Positions 23,144 to 36,629 of a DNA stretch of 64,000 nucleotides are shown one piece after another. The number at the start of each line of letters is the position of its first letter. Position 1 is the first letter of the stretch. Origin of the DNA: Ectobius pallidus (taxonomy: Eukaryota > Arthropoda > Insecta > Blattodea > Ectobiidae); assembly GCA_964059195.1 (NCBI GenBank), contig CAXKWD010000004.1, positions 115,585,938 through 115,649,937 of the forward strand, written 5' to 3'. The notes below the pieces were generated by a model. That model saw only the letters and a program-made list of their open reading frames with translations. It searched no databases and was not told the DNA's origin. The position numbers were made by a program, and so were the translations under genes.

Positions 23144-25573
23144 TGTAATGTAGAGGGCGCTGAGTTAGCTTTCGTAAACAGTTGCCGATCGTAGAACTTT
23201 CTAGTCCGCTCATGCGCAGTAGTTTTCTTCCCTTTCTCTTTTCTTCCGCGCTGATCTAGTTCAGAGACCTCAGTGTGTTGGTGGCCTCTCTTCAGGATGT
23301 AACTTCTCTCAATTTTGTCTGCTTTGGGCAGACATGGAATTGCTGGGTAAGTTCATGTATCTCCATAATTAAAATTAAAGTTAATTTTATAGTTCTTTTG
23401 CAAGGCTTCACCTTACTTATGTCTTAGTTAAATATCTATTTCTGCCGCGGCAATTCATACAAGGAATCGCGTTTCTATGTTTCATCCTTGGCTCACTTCA
23501 TATACTTAATGTTCTTTAAAAGATGATGAAGTTAATCTTTCATACTCTGTTTCCAAGATAGAACGTTATTTTTATTGTTATGAAACTTATACGTATTCTA
23601 CGTACGGTTGTATAACGAGTAGCGTTCATGTAAATCAAGGTCTGGGTCATTCACCTTGTGTGCGGTTGAAATGTGCATACGCTAGTCTTCTTCCATTCTA
23701 GTTGCTTCATATTTCTTTTTCTGATCGTAACAGCTTACGTAAATTTTGATTCTATTGCTTTGGCTTTCTATCCTGATTTATTCTTGTCTCGGTCAATTTA
23801 CCTAAGTTATAAAGTTTTCTAAATTTAACATGTTGTAGTTCTGAATGTTCATAAGAAATTTTGTGTTTATTCTATACGTAAATTACTGTCCTAAGTCTAT
23901 ACTCGAAATACGAAAAAGTTATGCTGGTCAATGTTTTGTGAAAGAATTAAGAAATGTTATAAAATTTATTGCGCTTTTCGTAATTTCATATTTTACTCTG
24001 ATGTATTATTGTTGGTCACGATTATGCTACCGTAAGTCCCTGTTAACTATATTTATTTAATTTCATGCATAGTGTCATGTTATAGTATTGCAAGTTCTGG
24101 TTGTCTAATTCTGTAGCAGTCATGCGTATACCTTAGTTGATTCATGACATTTTCTTTCGTAATATTGTGCTTCGCGTGTATGGTACAGTCCTTGCAGCAA
24201 GTTTTCTGAGTACGTTCCTTATGCCTTGTCTTATTTGAAGAAATTCTACGGATATTATCGGCGTAGCGCTGATTTCTTTGATTAAGGTAATCTAGAGGTT
24301 ATCTACGCTTTGGGTATCCGTGTTTTCTGAATTTTAAGTTCCGGCTGGGTTGCGTATTCATGATCTTGTTTTTCTGCCGTTTTCTTTCCTAATTAAATAT
24401 TCCGTGCTGTCATGTTTGAGTATCTAATTTATTATAGTCCTGTATTGGGTGACTGTACCTTTTTCTAGAAATTATAGTTTGACATTTACAACGATTTTGC
24501 ATAACCTTTGGGATTAATGCCGCTTTGGAATTCTCCTGGTTTCATGTTTTTTTTGTGATATTTTATCTTGATATTGATTTTCGGTTTTGCTCTTTGTTCT
24601 CCTTCTGACATCAGAGTATTTTTGGAATTACCGTGGTTTATTATTTCAGTCAGTTTAGGCCTAAATTATTGTTACGTGAAATATTAGCTGAGATCTGTAT
24701 TCTGGATTTGTCATTGTTTTTCCTGTTCAGTTATATATACTTTATGCTCTAGTTTGATTTTTCTGCGAATATTAAATTAAGTTAACGAAATTTCGGTTCT
24801 GTATAGTAATTTGTATTTGATCTATAGTCCAGGTTATATCTTTTATTCATTGAATATTTTGAGATTTATTCTAGCAATGTTTGGTGAAATTTCCGAGTCA
24901 TATATAACGTAGTGGTATTTCTCTTATAGATTCAAGATTTTGCGTATAGTCTAACGTCATGGTTGCTGTTATCCGAATTTTCTGGTCATTGCTTAGATGA
25001 ATTATGGATTTGGTTTTTGCAAATATGTAAGTCAGATTCTCCCATAGTTATTTATTCTGAGTTATCCGTAATAGGTTTTCATATTCTTACTTGTGTCTTT
25101 CTTGGAAACAGATAATGAAACCATTTATCTTTCTCTTGTAAAAATTTTAATATAAAACATATCACCTTGAGTAATGATTCTCTGAAATTATTCAGCTGTT
25201 CAATATTTTGAATGTACTGTTGGTTTTGTCTTGTCATCTGAAATCTAAATAAATCTCTTGTCCTAGTTATCCGATATTGTTATATTTGTTTGCTGGTTGT
25301 TTTTCCTCCCTCCTTTGTCCTCCTGTTTGAGGGGATGTTCGATCTACGTTCTCCCCTGGTAGTGGACCATAAGCCGTTTCCAGTTAGTTTTTCTAAGGAT
25401 AATTAAATTATATTCATGGTAGCTGTATGTCATTTATTATCGAGTTTCTTCTTAAACTTTAGGTTTTGGGACTGAGCAGTTTATAGAGTATTTTAGTGTG
25501 TGACGCCCGTCACACTTGATTTACCCTAAATATATAAAGTTATAATATACCAAAGTTGTAAACCCCCGTTACA
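23144..25573 (+). repeat. 3' long terminal repeat (2430 bp)
   Basis: Direct copy of 17378-19808. No indel disturbs the 5766-bp offset until the final ~55 bp, where roughly ten differences and one indel occur. It ends CCCCCGTTACA. Confidence 0.7.
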
Positions 25574-27536
25574 GTTTACAGTGTTCACATAGGGCTTTGG
25601 GAACTATATAATACTGGGCTTTATCAAATTCTGATGCTGTCGATGTAATACATTCGTGAAAATAATTCTTGAAGAATGAAATCCACGAAAATAAAGCACA
25701 ATGTGATGCAGTCAAATAACTTTCTCTACGCTGGATATGGAAAATATAATTTTCTCACTTCACATTTTGATGTACAATAAGCGGTCGTATTGCAGGGTCA
25801 GCTTAAGGATTTGCTAACGAGTGTGCTATATCAGAAGTCGGTAAGTTGATACGTTATTCATAGCTGTAGGCTTTGTATTAGTTGAGAAATAGGGATGTTT
25901 ATCAGAGGTCCTAAGCATAAGAGAAGAAAAATGGGATGGAACATTTTTAGTCCTACGCGCGCAGTATATTATGTGCCAGGTTTTTGGGAAGGAAAGTATG
26001 AAAGTGATATTGAATTAATTTTTTTATTTCAGCCCCGAAACGGTTGTATGGTAATATGAGAGTGAGAAATAAAATTTTCTGTTAAGACAATACAATCTTA
26101 TGCAACTGGGATTTCTTTTTCTTATTATTTGAACCCCTCCCAGGCATGGTGTGTAGAAGCAACGGAATGTAACATTCGACATCCTCTATGAGCCATAAAA
26201 AGCTATATCTAGCATTTTCTGAGGGAATAGTTTGAGTGTGCTATGTCGTTCTTCCTCATTTCAGATTCTGCATACATATTATATAAGGACCTAGAGTTTC
26301 AAAATCGAAAGTCCTCCAAAAGTTAATTTCAAATTACAAAATACAAAACCCCGGCATCACCTTTTAAGCTAGTAATAAAATAAAATATAATATGCATGCT
26401 ATAATCTGGTACTTAGGTTACTCAACCGGGAATTAATCTTCTATGATTTTATTTAAAATGTATTACTTGATTTTTGTTCAAAATGTGTGTCTAGGCCTAA
26501 ATTTCTCAGCGCCTACTCTATAATGGAATGTACTTATAAATTGTGACAACTTAATCTCCACATATAAAAACAATAAATGACACTAAATAAAGAGCAGATG
26601 CAGTTTCCGCTTTATAATATAATTACCTTAATATTAAAGAAGTGCTAATCCGAATTAATATGTCCGATAGTGACAATTCTGGATATATTTTTGACATTTG
26701 CAATGCAAGTGGTTAACTTTTTTTTTTTTCATTTCTTAAAAGAGTTAAAATTATTTAAGAAATCCCTTATCTCATCTCTCTTTAAGTCACTTGTCTAAGA
26801 CGATTATAGAAAATGATGTAGTTAGATTATTAGATTATGAAAGTCTAATTGATAAATTTGTTGAAACAAAAGCAACAAATGCTCCGATTTATATTTTTGT
26901 TAATAAAGTGCCTATTTTTAAATAAACCTTCTATCGGTGTTCATAACATATAGCCTATTGTGCCTACCGCACTAAAAAACGTGCGCGTAAAAAACTTGCG
27001 ATTCAATAAAATGGAGGTTGGGGCGAAATGCTTAAGAATTCTGTGGACGGAACCTTGTCCATAGGAGGGGACAGGATTTTGCTGTGTAGGAATTCTGGCT
27101 TTGACAGTGTTTATGCGTAATGCCATGAAATAAAGAGAAATATGAAAATATATATTTTACTGTGATAAGGAATGATAACTTAATTATACGGTTTTATTTT
27201 TATTTTACAAGATCGTGGTTTACGTATCAGTGCCAAGGATTTATGAGAAGGATTTTTTGGGATATTATAAAGCATTTGGAATATTTCCAATATAGGCTAA
27301 CTAATATAATAATCTGTAACAAGATATCGTGTGCTTAACGGATCATCATATTAAGATATATCTCTAAACTTTTCTTATGCCAGCAAAGATGACTTAAAAT
27401 TATCTGCTTTTTTTACTTAAGTTGTCGCTTCATAAGATCACATATTGGCATTGTATCGAACCCTCCCCAGCGATTGCGTGTCACTGTGTATATTTTTGTT
27501 TAATTCCACTAGAATAAATAGACAAGTTGATAATAA

Positions 27537-27632
27537 CATAATAATAAAATAATATTGCAATACTAATATGATGATGATAATAATAAAATAATGATAATAA
27601 TAATAATAGTAATAATAATATCAACAATAATG
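27537..27632. repeat. Imperfect (AAT)n/(ATG)n microsatellite
   Basis: Runs of AATAAT and GATGAT triplets. The Leu/Tyr-rich minus frame here is repeat-derived. Confidence 0.8.
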
Positions 27633-28984
27633 TTGATGAGACTAGCCACCACAGATGAAGCTTCATATAACCTGCAGGGCTACCGACTAATCCCATTTAC
27701 TTCTTCCTCAGTGAGAACCTGAGTTGACTCCTTGTTGATAGAGGACCATTATCCGGGACCTGCGATCTAGAAGTGCGAAAAGTCCGGTATAGAACACTCT
27801 GCAATACGGTCCAGTGGGGCTGGGGAGAGGTGTTTGTGATTGATACTGGCAGTCACATGACACCGTAGGGTAGTGCCATACCATGTTAGCTAAATGTTAA
27901 TACAGTTCTGAATAGCCCACCAAGACTAAATAATATTAATTAAAAGATACTCATATTAAAACAGTAGGTGATTAAATTAAGGATAATTATTATTCATTAA
28001 AATAATGTCAAATTGCCAATAGTCATGTTTGGTATCAAAATAAGCAGAATTACGATAACATTTCATTGCAATTGTTAATAATTTACCTAATGTTGAAAAT
28101 AATGAATGAACAGAATTCATAAATAATTACACTTTTCTGAATAAGCCACAGGTATGAGGGAACGGCCAAATAACGCTGGAATTTCCCGTAACATGAGTGT
28201 ATGCCACTGCGACCGCAAAACCAGCCAGGTATCAACCCTTAAACAAAGGTATAACTTCACTGATATTTCTAAAGGACTGGTCATTTTAAGATTTATGTTA
28301 AGATAATTGTCTTTTGTATGAAACTAAGTGTGTATATCCATATTCACTAGCACATTGGCAAACTGATGATTATCGCATAGGCCTTCTCGGAGGTGAGAAC
28401 AATTAAACACTTAATGGGTTTCTTGTAGAAAGAAAAGGGGACATCCAATGCCAGTTTAGAAAGTCAATCTTATACTATTGGCTGATAGTAAAATTGTTAG
28501 CTTCCAATTATATGTAGCATAAGTATCACATGGGGTTAATAGTATGGGGGTAAAAGGGCGGTCCTTATATGGATTTTTTCAGTTGTTAAAATTTATGCTA
28601 GAGTAAGAGCTATCATTCTACGATCACACGTCTTTTGGGACAGTTGGTCCCCCAGCACCGCGATCGTTCGCGGAGGAAAATATATCTAACTTAGAATATT
28701 TTCGGACATTATTTTCTCATACTTCAACATTTGAGGGATATAATTTATTCCACTTAGAAAATTTTTCAACCACGGGATTTTTCATACTCAGCAACGTGCG
28801 AGTGAATATTAAATTGGACTTTAAAAATTATTCACTACATCAGTTTGCTATTAAAATACTCACCAGTAATAATTAACGAGCATTGTATTAATTATTGTAC
28901 AAGTTGTATTTCTGCCATCTGGAATCTGATTTAGTATTACGAATAAAAGCTTTATGTTCAACTTTAAAATTCATTATCATTTAT

Positions 28985-29215
28985 AAAAGCGAAGTGTCAT
29001 CGATCTGCAAGCCTACCATTCCCGCCCTGAGAAGAGACGAAACCTGCTTGTAACCGACTGGATGCTACCCTAGGGTCATCATCATCATCATTTTGATATA
29101 GAATATCTATATCTGGCGCCCACACATCTTTAACCGACCCGCCGCAATGTAGGAGGTAGTGCAATAGTCCGAGGCATGGCCGAAGTGCATAAGGGCCTCC
29201 CTCTATGTACAATTT
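28985..29215. repeat. Unclassified GC-richer island
   Basis: Base composition contrasts sharply with both flanks, and a (TCA)5 run lies inside. Likely an inserted repeat, but TSDs and ends were not found. Confidence 0.3.
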
Positions 29216-32200
29216 TTTTTTAGTAAACGTAAAATATCATCTTACATTTCTAAACTTCATTCATTCTCAACTGTAAATTTTTAATTTTTAACATTGGGTA
29301 TTTCGTTTGTAACTCTGTTATGTTATTGTAATTTATTTTTTCGTATCATTGTTCATGTATTTATTTCATATAAGGAATCTTATTTATTTTTATTCTGATT
29401 TTTTGCCTAAAACTATAATATGTATGTTTTTTTATATAATGTTCAAAATATAATTTTAGTATGACTGAACTGACACCGAACACGTGCTATGCTCATGCGG
29501 GGCAAATAATACTCTTTTGAAATTGTACTAATTGTGTTTGTATTATTTATATTTGTATTTGTAGTAATTTTGTATTAATTTGTATTTTCTGATTTGTAAT
29601 TTGTAATAAAAATAATTAAAATTAAAAATTAAAATTAAGAAAAAAAAATTGAAAAGAAACTAAACTATATAGGCCTAGTGCTACATCACATGGGGGATAG
29701 GGGCTACCATACACCGCATCCACATTGCCCCGTTTTTATAGCACGAATGGGGATACATGGTCATTATGACGACCACCACACCCTCTCACATAGTGTACCA
29801 AAGAAAACTGTTTATGCTTTAAAAAAAGTTTGCTTCAGGTTTCTTGAGAAATATTAGACCTGTTTTAGACTTGATAAAAATTCGCTAGTTATTTCCCTTT
29901 TAGAACTGATCCACGCTCAGCTGCAATTTGGTGTTGATAGGATGTATTATATTTGTTGCATGAAGGATTTGAAAGCTTATCAAGCTGGGGACTTTATGGC
30001 ATCATAACTAGGATTTAATAATAAGCAAGTGATTCATTACTACACAATTTACATTCACTGCAAAATGATACGAGTCTAGCGCACATTAAACCGCTCGGTA
30101 TGCATCTTAATAAACAGTTAATTAATTCACTTTAATTCCCCACGTTCTAAAATCTAAATATACCCCTTTATAAACAGTGACATAACATCATTCTAGGTTT
30201 GTTAAATTTTTTCCCATTATAATATGTGTAATGTGTGAATTACACCGACCATTAATTACACACCACCTAATTTCTAGGAAAGAACACAGATACAACTGAC
30301 AATATTGTTTAGCTATAACTTTTTAGAGCCACTCATGTAGCCTATATATTTATAATGCTAGAAGAGGACGTATCAATCTTGTCTTCAAGCATTCCACATC
30401 ACATCACATTAACTAGTTTTTTTGGAGTTTGATCTGAATTAGCCTATATCTTCCTTTTTGTCATATGAATATTATGATAATTATTTCTGTATTCCCCAGA
30501 GATCATAGTGCCATTTTCAATGTTCCGTAATAACGAACAGTAGAACGGGATCGAACCTGTGGGCTCTCGCTACCACTTTTTCCCTCGTTTGGTAATTACA
30601 GTATTTAGTAGGTGCTGTTTAGGCCGAAATAAGAAATACATATTCAACTAGATGATACTTGTAATTAAACAAATGTGAATACAAATTATTGTTTAAAGTA
30701 ATACAACAGCAAGCAAGGAGTAACTTCGTCTAGAAACGAAGAAATTCAGCACATTTTCGTTTTAGCTTTAGCCTGTCCAAGCTTGTGTTTAAGTGTTCCA
30801 TATCTCTCGTTAAATCAAGTTATTCGTGAGGCCTTTACCTTGGCCTAGAATTTGCACATAGCAGAAAAATGGAATATCACCATAACGGAGCAACGGAACC
30901 CATCCAACGTTTAAAGTGATCCAAAAATGATATTTAACATAACTTATATAAATAAAAATTTATTTCTTACTTACGTTGCACAAAATGAAATCACTGTGGT
31001 GTCAAGATAAAGTTGGTAACGATGTAAATACAACTGGAAGAACTACCGACAATCCTATTCTTTGAAATTTGCCAAGGAGGTAACCAAAACACGCTGACAC
31101 GAGCTTGCACCAAATAAAAATTGCAATCAATGCACAGTTAAATAGTTTCCATTTTGATTCTGTCCACTGACAACAATCCAAATAGGGATATATTAATCAC
31201 AGCATTCATTCAGTAATGAGGAGACGTTTTTTCAGATAAAACCTCTTCCTTGCAAGCATATAGTTTTATTATATCACAAACTACCGTAATTAGTCGGTAT
31301 CCGAAGCCCACAAAAATGGAAGCGTATACACGTCCGTACTAAAAAATTCTTCATGGAATCTCAGAACATAATTTTAAGCCTTTCTCCGAATTTTTAGGCT
31401 TTTTCGAATAGGCAAAATGAAACTAAAAGGTTAGTTACTGATCTAAAATTAATACCATTTGGAGAATAACTTCCCTTCCTAAGATAAGGGAAACTAAAAC
31501 ACGGTTTAATTGTATCTTTAACCATGGGATCTTAAAAACAGTATTTTCATTGACAGTTTTTTTTCTTTCTTCAAATTTTGACTCTAAAGCAGAGTTATCA
31601 GGAATAAGCAAGGTAAAACTAAAATAAAATAAAAATAAACAATATATTCACTGATCAAAAATATCAATATATTATTTGCTTAAGATAGGTAAGAATAAAC
31701 AAATTTAATAATCCGTATTAGCTTAAACTCATCAGCATTAGTTATCAGGGATTACCTTACGAGATTCTCCCCTATGTAGCCTACAGCCTACAGCATACTG
31801 CAATCCTACCTCGATTAGTAAATGGAAACAACGTGCTCAAAGCTAGTGAGAACATATCAGGGTACTCAGCTAGCTACATTAGCAAAACAAAATGACATCT
31901 GCTTTACGAAATAAAAATCCTCCGAATCCTGGCTAGAATTTTAAACAGCATTAAAAAAAATAATTATACTTCAAGCCTACCAATTAGGTAACTCGTATTC
32001 AGATTTTTTATACATGCACGCTGTAACTTTTTTATTACTGCCTCCCCATTAGTACAAACTTTTATATTGCCATCACAGTTCCGCTTACAAATTGATTGAT
32101 TCTGCTGTAATGGCTGTCTCGTTATATGATACGCATTTACCTTTGATCCCACGATGCATGTTGCACAAGTTATTAGGGAAAATTGAGAGCAAAGAAACAA

Positions 32201-33703
32201 ATCAAAGGGGCTTTGTTATACCGTGCATAAATGATAGATAAAGTAGTGCAGAAAACATCAATAATGATGTCAAGCCTGTTGAAAACAATTTTGTGTAACG
32301 TAATTTCTTTTCAGTACACTTGAAAAAAAGTTCAGATATGCTTTTGACAACTGGAATTCCCATTATGTATCAACTTTAAGTGTGAGTAGTCTATATTTAA
32401 TAATAATATTAAGATTTGTGCTCAAATCACGATATCATTCACGTCTTTGGCTTACTTTTTGTAGCCTGACTGACTTTATGTACCATATAGAAATTTCTTT
32501 AAACAATCTATGACATCTATTTTACGTAGATTATTTATTGTTGAGGTGTTATAATTAAAAAATAAGTAAAATAGTAAGTCTTCACCTTTTTAAAGTTTTA
32601 TTTTCTGCAAAATGAAATAATGTATTTAGAGTACAAAATTATTACATAATTTTCTATTACAAATTACAAAAATACGAATTATTACAAATATAAATAGCCC
32701 ATAAATAATTAGAAATTAGAAATTAGAAAAAGCCACTGAATCCTTTTCAGGCAAGGGCCTCCTACTCTCGGTAGGGCTAGCTCAGTTTGTACACACGGGG
32801 TGAGCTATTTCCTGTGTGCATGCTCGGATTTGAGATTTTACTTTTAAGAAAACAATATGAATTTAGACATATATTAAGTAAGTAGGCTAATATGAAGCTG
32901 TAGAAATATGAAAACCTGAGTTTTATATAATTAGGTCTATACGAATTACAATGAAGCCACAAAAAGTATCAAGTCAAATGGAATCAGCACAATTTTGCAT
33001 AAAGACTATCTAATAGATGAAACAGTTATTTTATCACTTGTCAGGCAAGTCATGTAGTGAAAATTTATTTCATAACTTTGGTGGAGCACCGTGTGCCTAT
33101 GTCAACACATTTCAAAACATATTTTCATCCGTCGAGTAGACTTCCCTTTTTTATACTTCAACGCATCACAGGCTTTTAAATTGTAATGACGGCTCTCTGT
33201 CTATTTAACAATCAGCAATTGAAATATGCGGATAAAGTTTGTAATTCGCCTAATATAATAAGGTAAATTTACATTAATGGCCGAAAAAGGTAAACACATA
33301 ATGAATTACCAGCAATGCAAATAAGCTAATCAACCTACTCGTATTTCGTTGGAATCTAATGAGCAAAAGAAACAAAGCAACGAAGAGCAGACATCTGGTT
33401 CTGATATAAAATTCAAATCGCCAGGTAACTGATGTAAAAATTAAAATCCAAACGAGCTTTACTAGTTGACGAGCTAATTTACTACCCCATAGGCTACCTA
33501 CAGCATATTTTGTATGTATTGCTCAAGAGGCGTATAAGAAATTCCTATGTCGCTTAAGCTAGTATTTTAAAGAGAAGTTGAATGTACATAGTATTTAAAA
33601 CTCTTATCGGCTACTACTGTGACGATCCATTTAGAATACTACGGAATGCGACAAAACAAACGTGCAACACCACTCGTTCGGAATGAGGCGTTTTAAGTTA
33701 TAA

Positions 33704-34458
33704 CTAGGGCTCGGATTTTTAGGTTTTTGTAAACCCAGTATTAGTTTTTAAACATATTAAAATAGTTTTATTTTAGTTTTTAGGCAAGGTTTTTTTTAAG
33801 TTTCACTTAAATACGTACAATAAACATATTGAAACGAATATATTAATTAATTCTATTTTGACTTACAATTTCCATGGCTCTGAACCATAGAACGATACGA
33901 AAGTTCTTTGCCCAATTTCCCATACTGTATAGAAAACAATTAATTTTAGAATTACCCCTGTCATTTCGAACTCCACCACATAAACTCAAGAAGAACGATT
34001 TTCAATTAATCAACCAACTTTTAGAATACTTTACTTTCGGCATCTTGCTTGAGAAAATACTGTAAATAAAATGCAAGTGTGAGCTTCTGACGAATGTCTT
34101 TAATTTCTTTCTAAAGAAACCAGGGATTCTGGTTCACTAACGATTTCCTTGACCAGGTCAATGGGATCACAAAATGACAAAATACAATGTTAATCTTACA
34201 AGTGTGCGGTAACAATGAGCTAGAGGCAAACTGTAGGCAGATATTTTAGAAGTAATTTTAATTTTTTAGGTATTTTATCTTATGTTAAGGAAAACATTTT
34301 AGCAGTTTTAGTTTTTAACGTCTTATTTAGCCATTTTTAGGTTTTATAAGATTGAACTAGGTGGCTAGGAAGGGATAGCAACGAAACGGATAATTGTTAA
34401 AATATCACAGTCAGCTAGCAAGGAACAAAATAGTTTAAAACCTAAGAATCCAGGCCTA
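33704..34458. mobile_element. hAT-like MITE (755 bp), 8-bp TSD
   Basis: Inverted ends: CTAGGGCTCGGATTTTTAGG on the left and CCTAAGAATCCAGGCCTA on the right. Flanks are AGTTATAA (33696-33703) and AGTTGTAA (34459-34466), an 8-bp TSD with one mismatch, typical of hAT. The interior repeats TTTTTAGG motifs. The 63- and 70-codon frames inside are not transposase-like. Termini resemble the element at 46428 and a lone end near 45600. Confidence 0.7.
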
Positions 34459-34779
34459 AGTTGTAACGTCTGGATGTTCAAAACCAAGAAAAATAGTGGT
34501 ACTGACGCGACGCAGCCATTGAGATGAATGTGACATTCGTCACTAAACCATCTTGAACAAGGACATTGATTCATCATATGTTATAGCTAAGTTGAATTAT
34601 AATAGCCTACACAATTCTAGAAATGAAGTCAATATCATTCAGAAGATGTCCGATCTGTATTAGGTATGAAAACTCTCGCAGTCCTTAAAGCATGTAACAT
34701 ACGTCACACTGATACCTATTTTTCAAGTTGTTAAGGGGAGACTGAAACACCTGCGTCAGGACTTGAAAGTAAACTTGTC

Positions 34780-35135
34780 ACAAAGACTTCGCCGATTTCA
34801 CGATGTTATGTGCGCGTTTCGTCTGTGTTCATCAATATGATCATGTGCCATCCAGTCTAGGGTTCTTGTTATGGCTTAGAAAACTACCTTCTCTTTCTAT
34901 CTTATACGAACTTCTTGGAACACAACCATCTTACGTCTGTCGTTTTCATGCAGAATACCATGTCCTTAATACAATATTTTATAAAATATATGCCGTATAA
35001 TTATTCTTTCTCTAAACAGCGTACTTTGTTCCTCGTTCTTCCGAGACCTCTCGTCTTTGGAATTCCTTTTCCAAGGATATAAAAGCAGAATACTCACAAT
35101 TTCGAAAACCAGATTGGCTGACCACTTGACCAGTG
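34780..35135 (+). pseudogene. LINE 3' coding fragment
   Basis: The frame at 34803-35000 includes FVCVHQYDHVPSSLGFLLWL and SILYELLGTQPSYVCRF. This parallels the C-terminal part of insect LINE ORF2 after the RT fingers, with its pattern of Asp-His, then LxWL, then LL..TxPSYL. Past a stop and frameshift, about 35023-35130 reads YFVPRSSETSRLWNSFSKDI, matching the usual ending VPR...SSRLWNSLPKDI. Broken and truncated. Confidence 0.5.
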
Positions 35136-36067
35136 ACCAATAATTTGTATACTAAGATAGTTTATTTATTCATAATTATTGCAATATTGTAATGGACCCC
35201 GACTGACGACCTTTCTTTTCTTTCTATATACCTGTAGGCCTACTACCACTACTACATGAAGTATTAACACAATTTTATTATACAGTTCTAATACATTTCT
35301 TCTGAGTACTTAATTATTTATTAACTTATTTTTTTTTGCACTCCTTAGCTAGTAAGTGTTACTTACGAAAGTTGTTTACATGGATCGTAAGTTGACATTC
35401 CCACACAATCGTGTTGCTAAGGGCGTTGCGATGAGGTTAAATTACTTACGGTCCAAGCGCCACGTCATAATTCATTACGATACACTTCATAATACAAGCC
35501 TTTATGGACACGGCCCCCAGGACAAACATTCGGTTCCATAAACAATAACAAATGCGAATCCCTTTCTGAAATAAGCACCATTCTTCAAGACTGTATATAG
35601 ATAATATTTTCAGGTAATATCACAATTAATATAATTTAATTTATATAAATAATCATCGTGCAAAAAATAGCATGCAACACACGGGCCCTAAAGGCATTTA
35701 CGGGTCTCGAAAACTTAAAAACCCTCGGCTGCGCCTCGGGTTTTCAATCTGTTTCCTCGACCCGTAAACGTGCCTTACGGCACTTGTATCGCAATATACT
35801 ATTATATTGTTGTTGAATTACTAGGATTAGTTTTATTTAACTGCAATTTAATAACTTTTTTAAAACAATAAGACGTTATTTTCGTTTTCATTCTCGTGTA
35901 TCCACCTCCGGTTGTGGGAAGACAAGGTTTTAATGCCCCAAACAAACAAACAAACAAACTGCCTCCCATTGGAGGTAGTGCAGTGGACTCAATATACTCA
36001 CAAAATAACAATAATAACACAAATGATAAGTTAAAAAAGAACAAAAGTCCAAAAAGTACGTAGTCCG
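35136..36067. other. No gene seen; one foldback inside
   Basis: AT-rich. Short frames at 35356-35541 and 35802-36101 are unrecognised. The palindromic segment at 35688-35783 is listed separately. Confidence 0.5.
35688..35783. mobile_element. Small nested foldback (~100 bp)
   Basis: GGCATTTACGGGT pairs with ACCCGTAAACGTGCC, and inside it AAAACCC pairs with GGGTTTT around CTCGGCTGCGCCTCG. GC-rich within AT-rich DNA. Possibly a tiny MITE; no TSD identified. Confidence 0.45.
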
Positions 36068-36514
36068 TTATTGAAAAGCATGGTTGTGGAGGATTTGACA
36101 TGATTTGTGTAGGACCGATAGCACAATGCTGTCCCTCGAGGAAGCTGGTAGGTCGAATTTCCTCCTGAAATTCTCAAAAAACTTCAGGATAGCTGCACGG
36201 GCACCAAACAGAAGTTCATACACTTTAAGATAAAGCAGATGATATTTGATCTTAAAATATTCTTCGGTAGGCTGGTTGATGTTAACTTTCTCTGTGTGGA
36301 CTTCCAATGTCTGATAACAACCTTGCTCAAACCTGATGGTAGGGTCAACAATTATTCCATGTCCACCTGTCTTAAATGTCAAAATATCAACCCGCCTTGT
36401 TGGACCATTGGTGGCTGCACAAGAAACCTCTTCTTCCACTGTCCATATAAATATTATATGGAAGTTTAATTGCAAAAGAGTGTACCTATGAATTCGGTTA
36501 ATGTTGCGGCCATG
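36068..36514 (-). pseudogene. LINE C-terminal fragment, endonuclease-like end
   Basis: The frame is open from a stop at 36515 to the stop after HNHAFQ at 36068. The reported start codon is TTG, so it has no real start. It reads SCAATNGPTRRVDILTFKTG, then IIVDPTIRFEQG, VHTEKVNINQPTEEYF and LLFGARAAILKFFENF. This follows the C-terminal end of a group of insect non-LTR retrotransposons (a TRR.DI ... IDPTIRFE ... EK..IY.PT ... GARG pattern) that may correspond to a restriction-like endonuclease region. The frame is uninterrupted for ~148 codons, so decay is modest, but upstream RT sequence is missing. No host role is suggested. Confidence 0.7.
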
Positions 36515-36629
36515 TTAGAGATGGGGATGGTGAGTAGCAGTATAAGCAAAATAAAATTTGTAAAACACATTATGTACTGTAATGTTGACAAGTAAAATAA
36601 TTTAGATGGCATTGTCAAGCTAGGTATAA

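Larger units (their letters stand above)
17378..25573 (+). mobile_element. Non-coding LTR-retrotransposon-like element (8.2 kb)
   Basis: Two 2.43-kb direct repeats start TGTAATGTAG and end CCCCCGTTACA (short inverted TGTAA...TTACA ends) and enclose a 3.3-kb interior. A primer-binding-site candidate TGGCGGTCCAGGGAG lies 22 nt after the left repeat, and a polypurine tract AGAAGGAGGAGGA sits just before the right one. Both fit a plus-oriented LTR element. The interior shows no gag, protease, RT or integrase, so it would be non-autonomous (LARD-like). The repeats are co-linear at offset 5766 and appear identical for ~2.37 kb, implying recent insertion, but diverge at the last ~55 bp. I see no clean TSD (GATT left, GTTT right), which leaves recombination between elements possible. 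Confidence 0.7.
25574..33703. other. 8 kb with no recognisable gene
   Basis: Mostly AT-rich DNA with stops in all frames. Small distinct parts are an AT/ATG-rich microsatellite (27537-27632), GC-richer islands at about 27640-27870 and 28985-29215 that resemble insertions but show no diagnostic ends, and a box-B-like GGTTCGATCCC on the minus strand near 30550. It may be intronic or intergenic host DNA. Confidence 0.5.

Noticed and set aside
18079..24060. Identical 71-codon frames at 18079-18294 and 23845-24060 as a duplicated gene
   Set aside because: They are the same position in the two LTRs and have no domain or codon signal.
17378..25573. Tandem segmental duplication instead of an LTR element
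   Set aside because: The TGTAA/TTACA ends, PBS candidate and PPT at the expected places favour an LTR element, although the missing TSD keeps this alternative alive.
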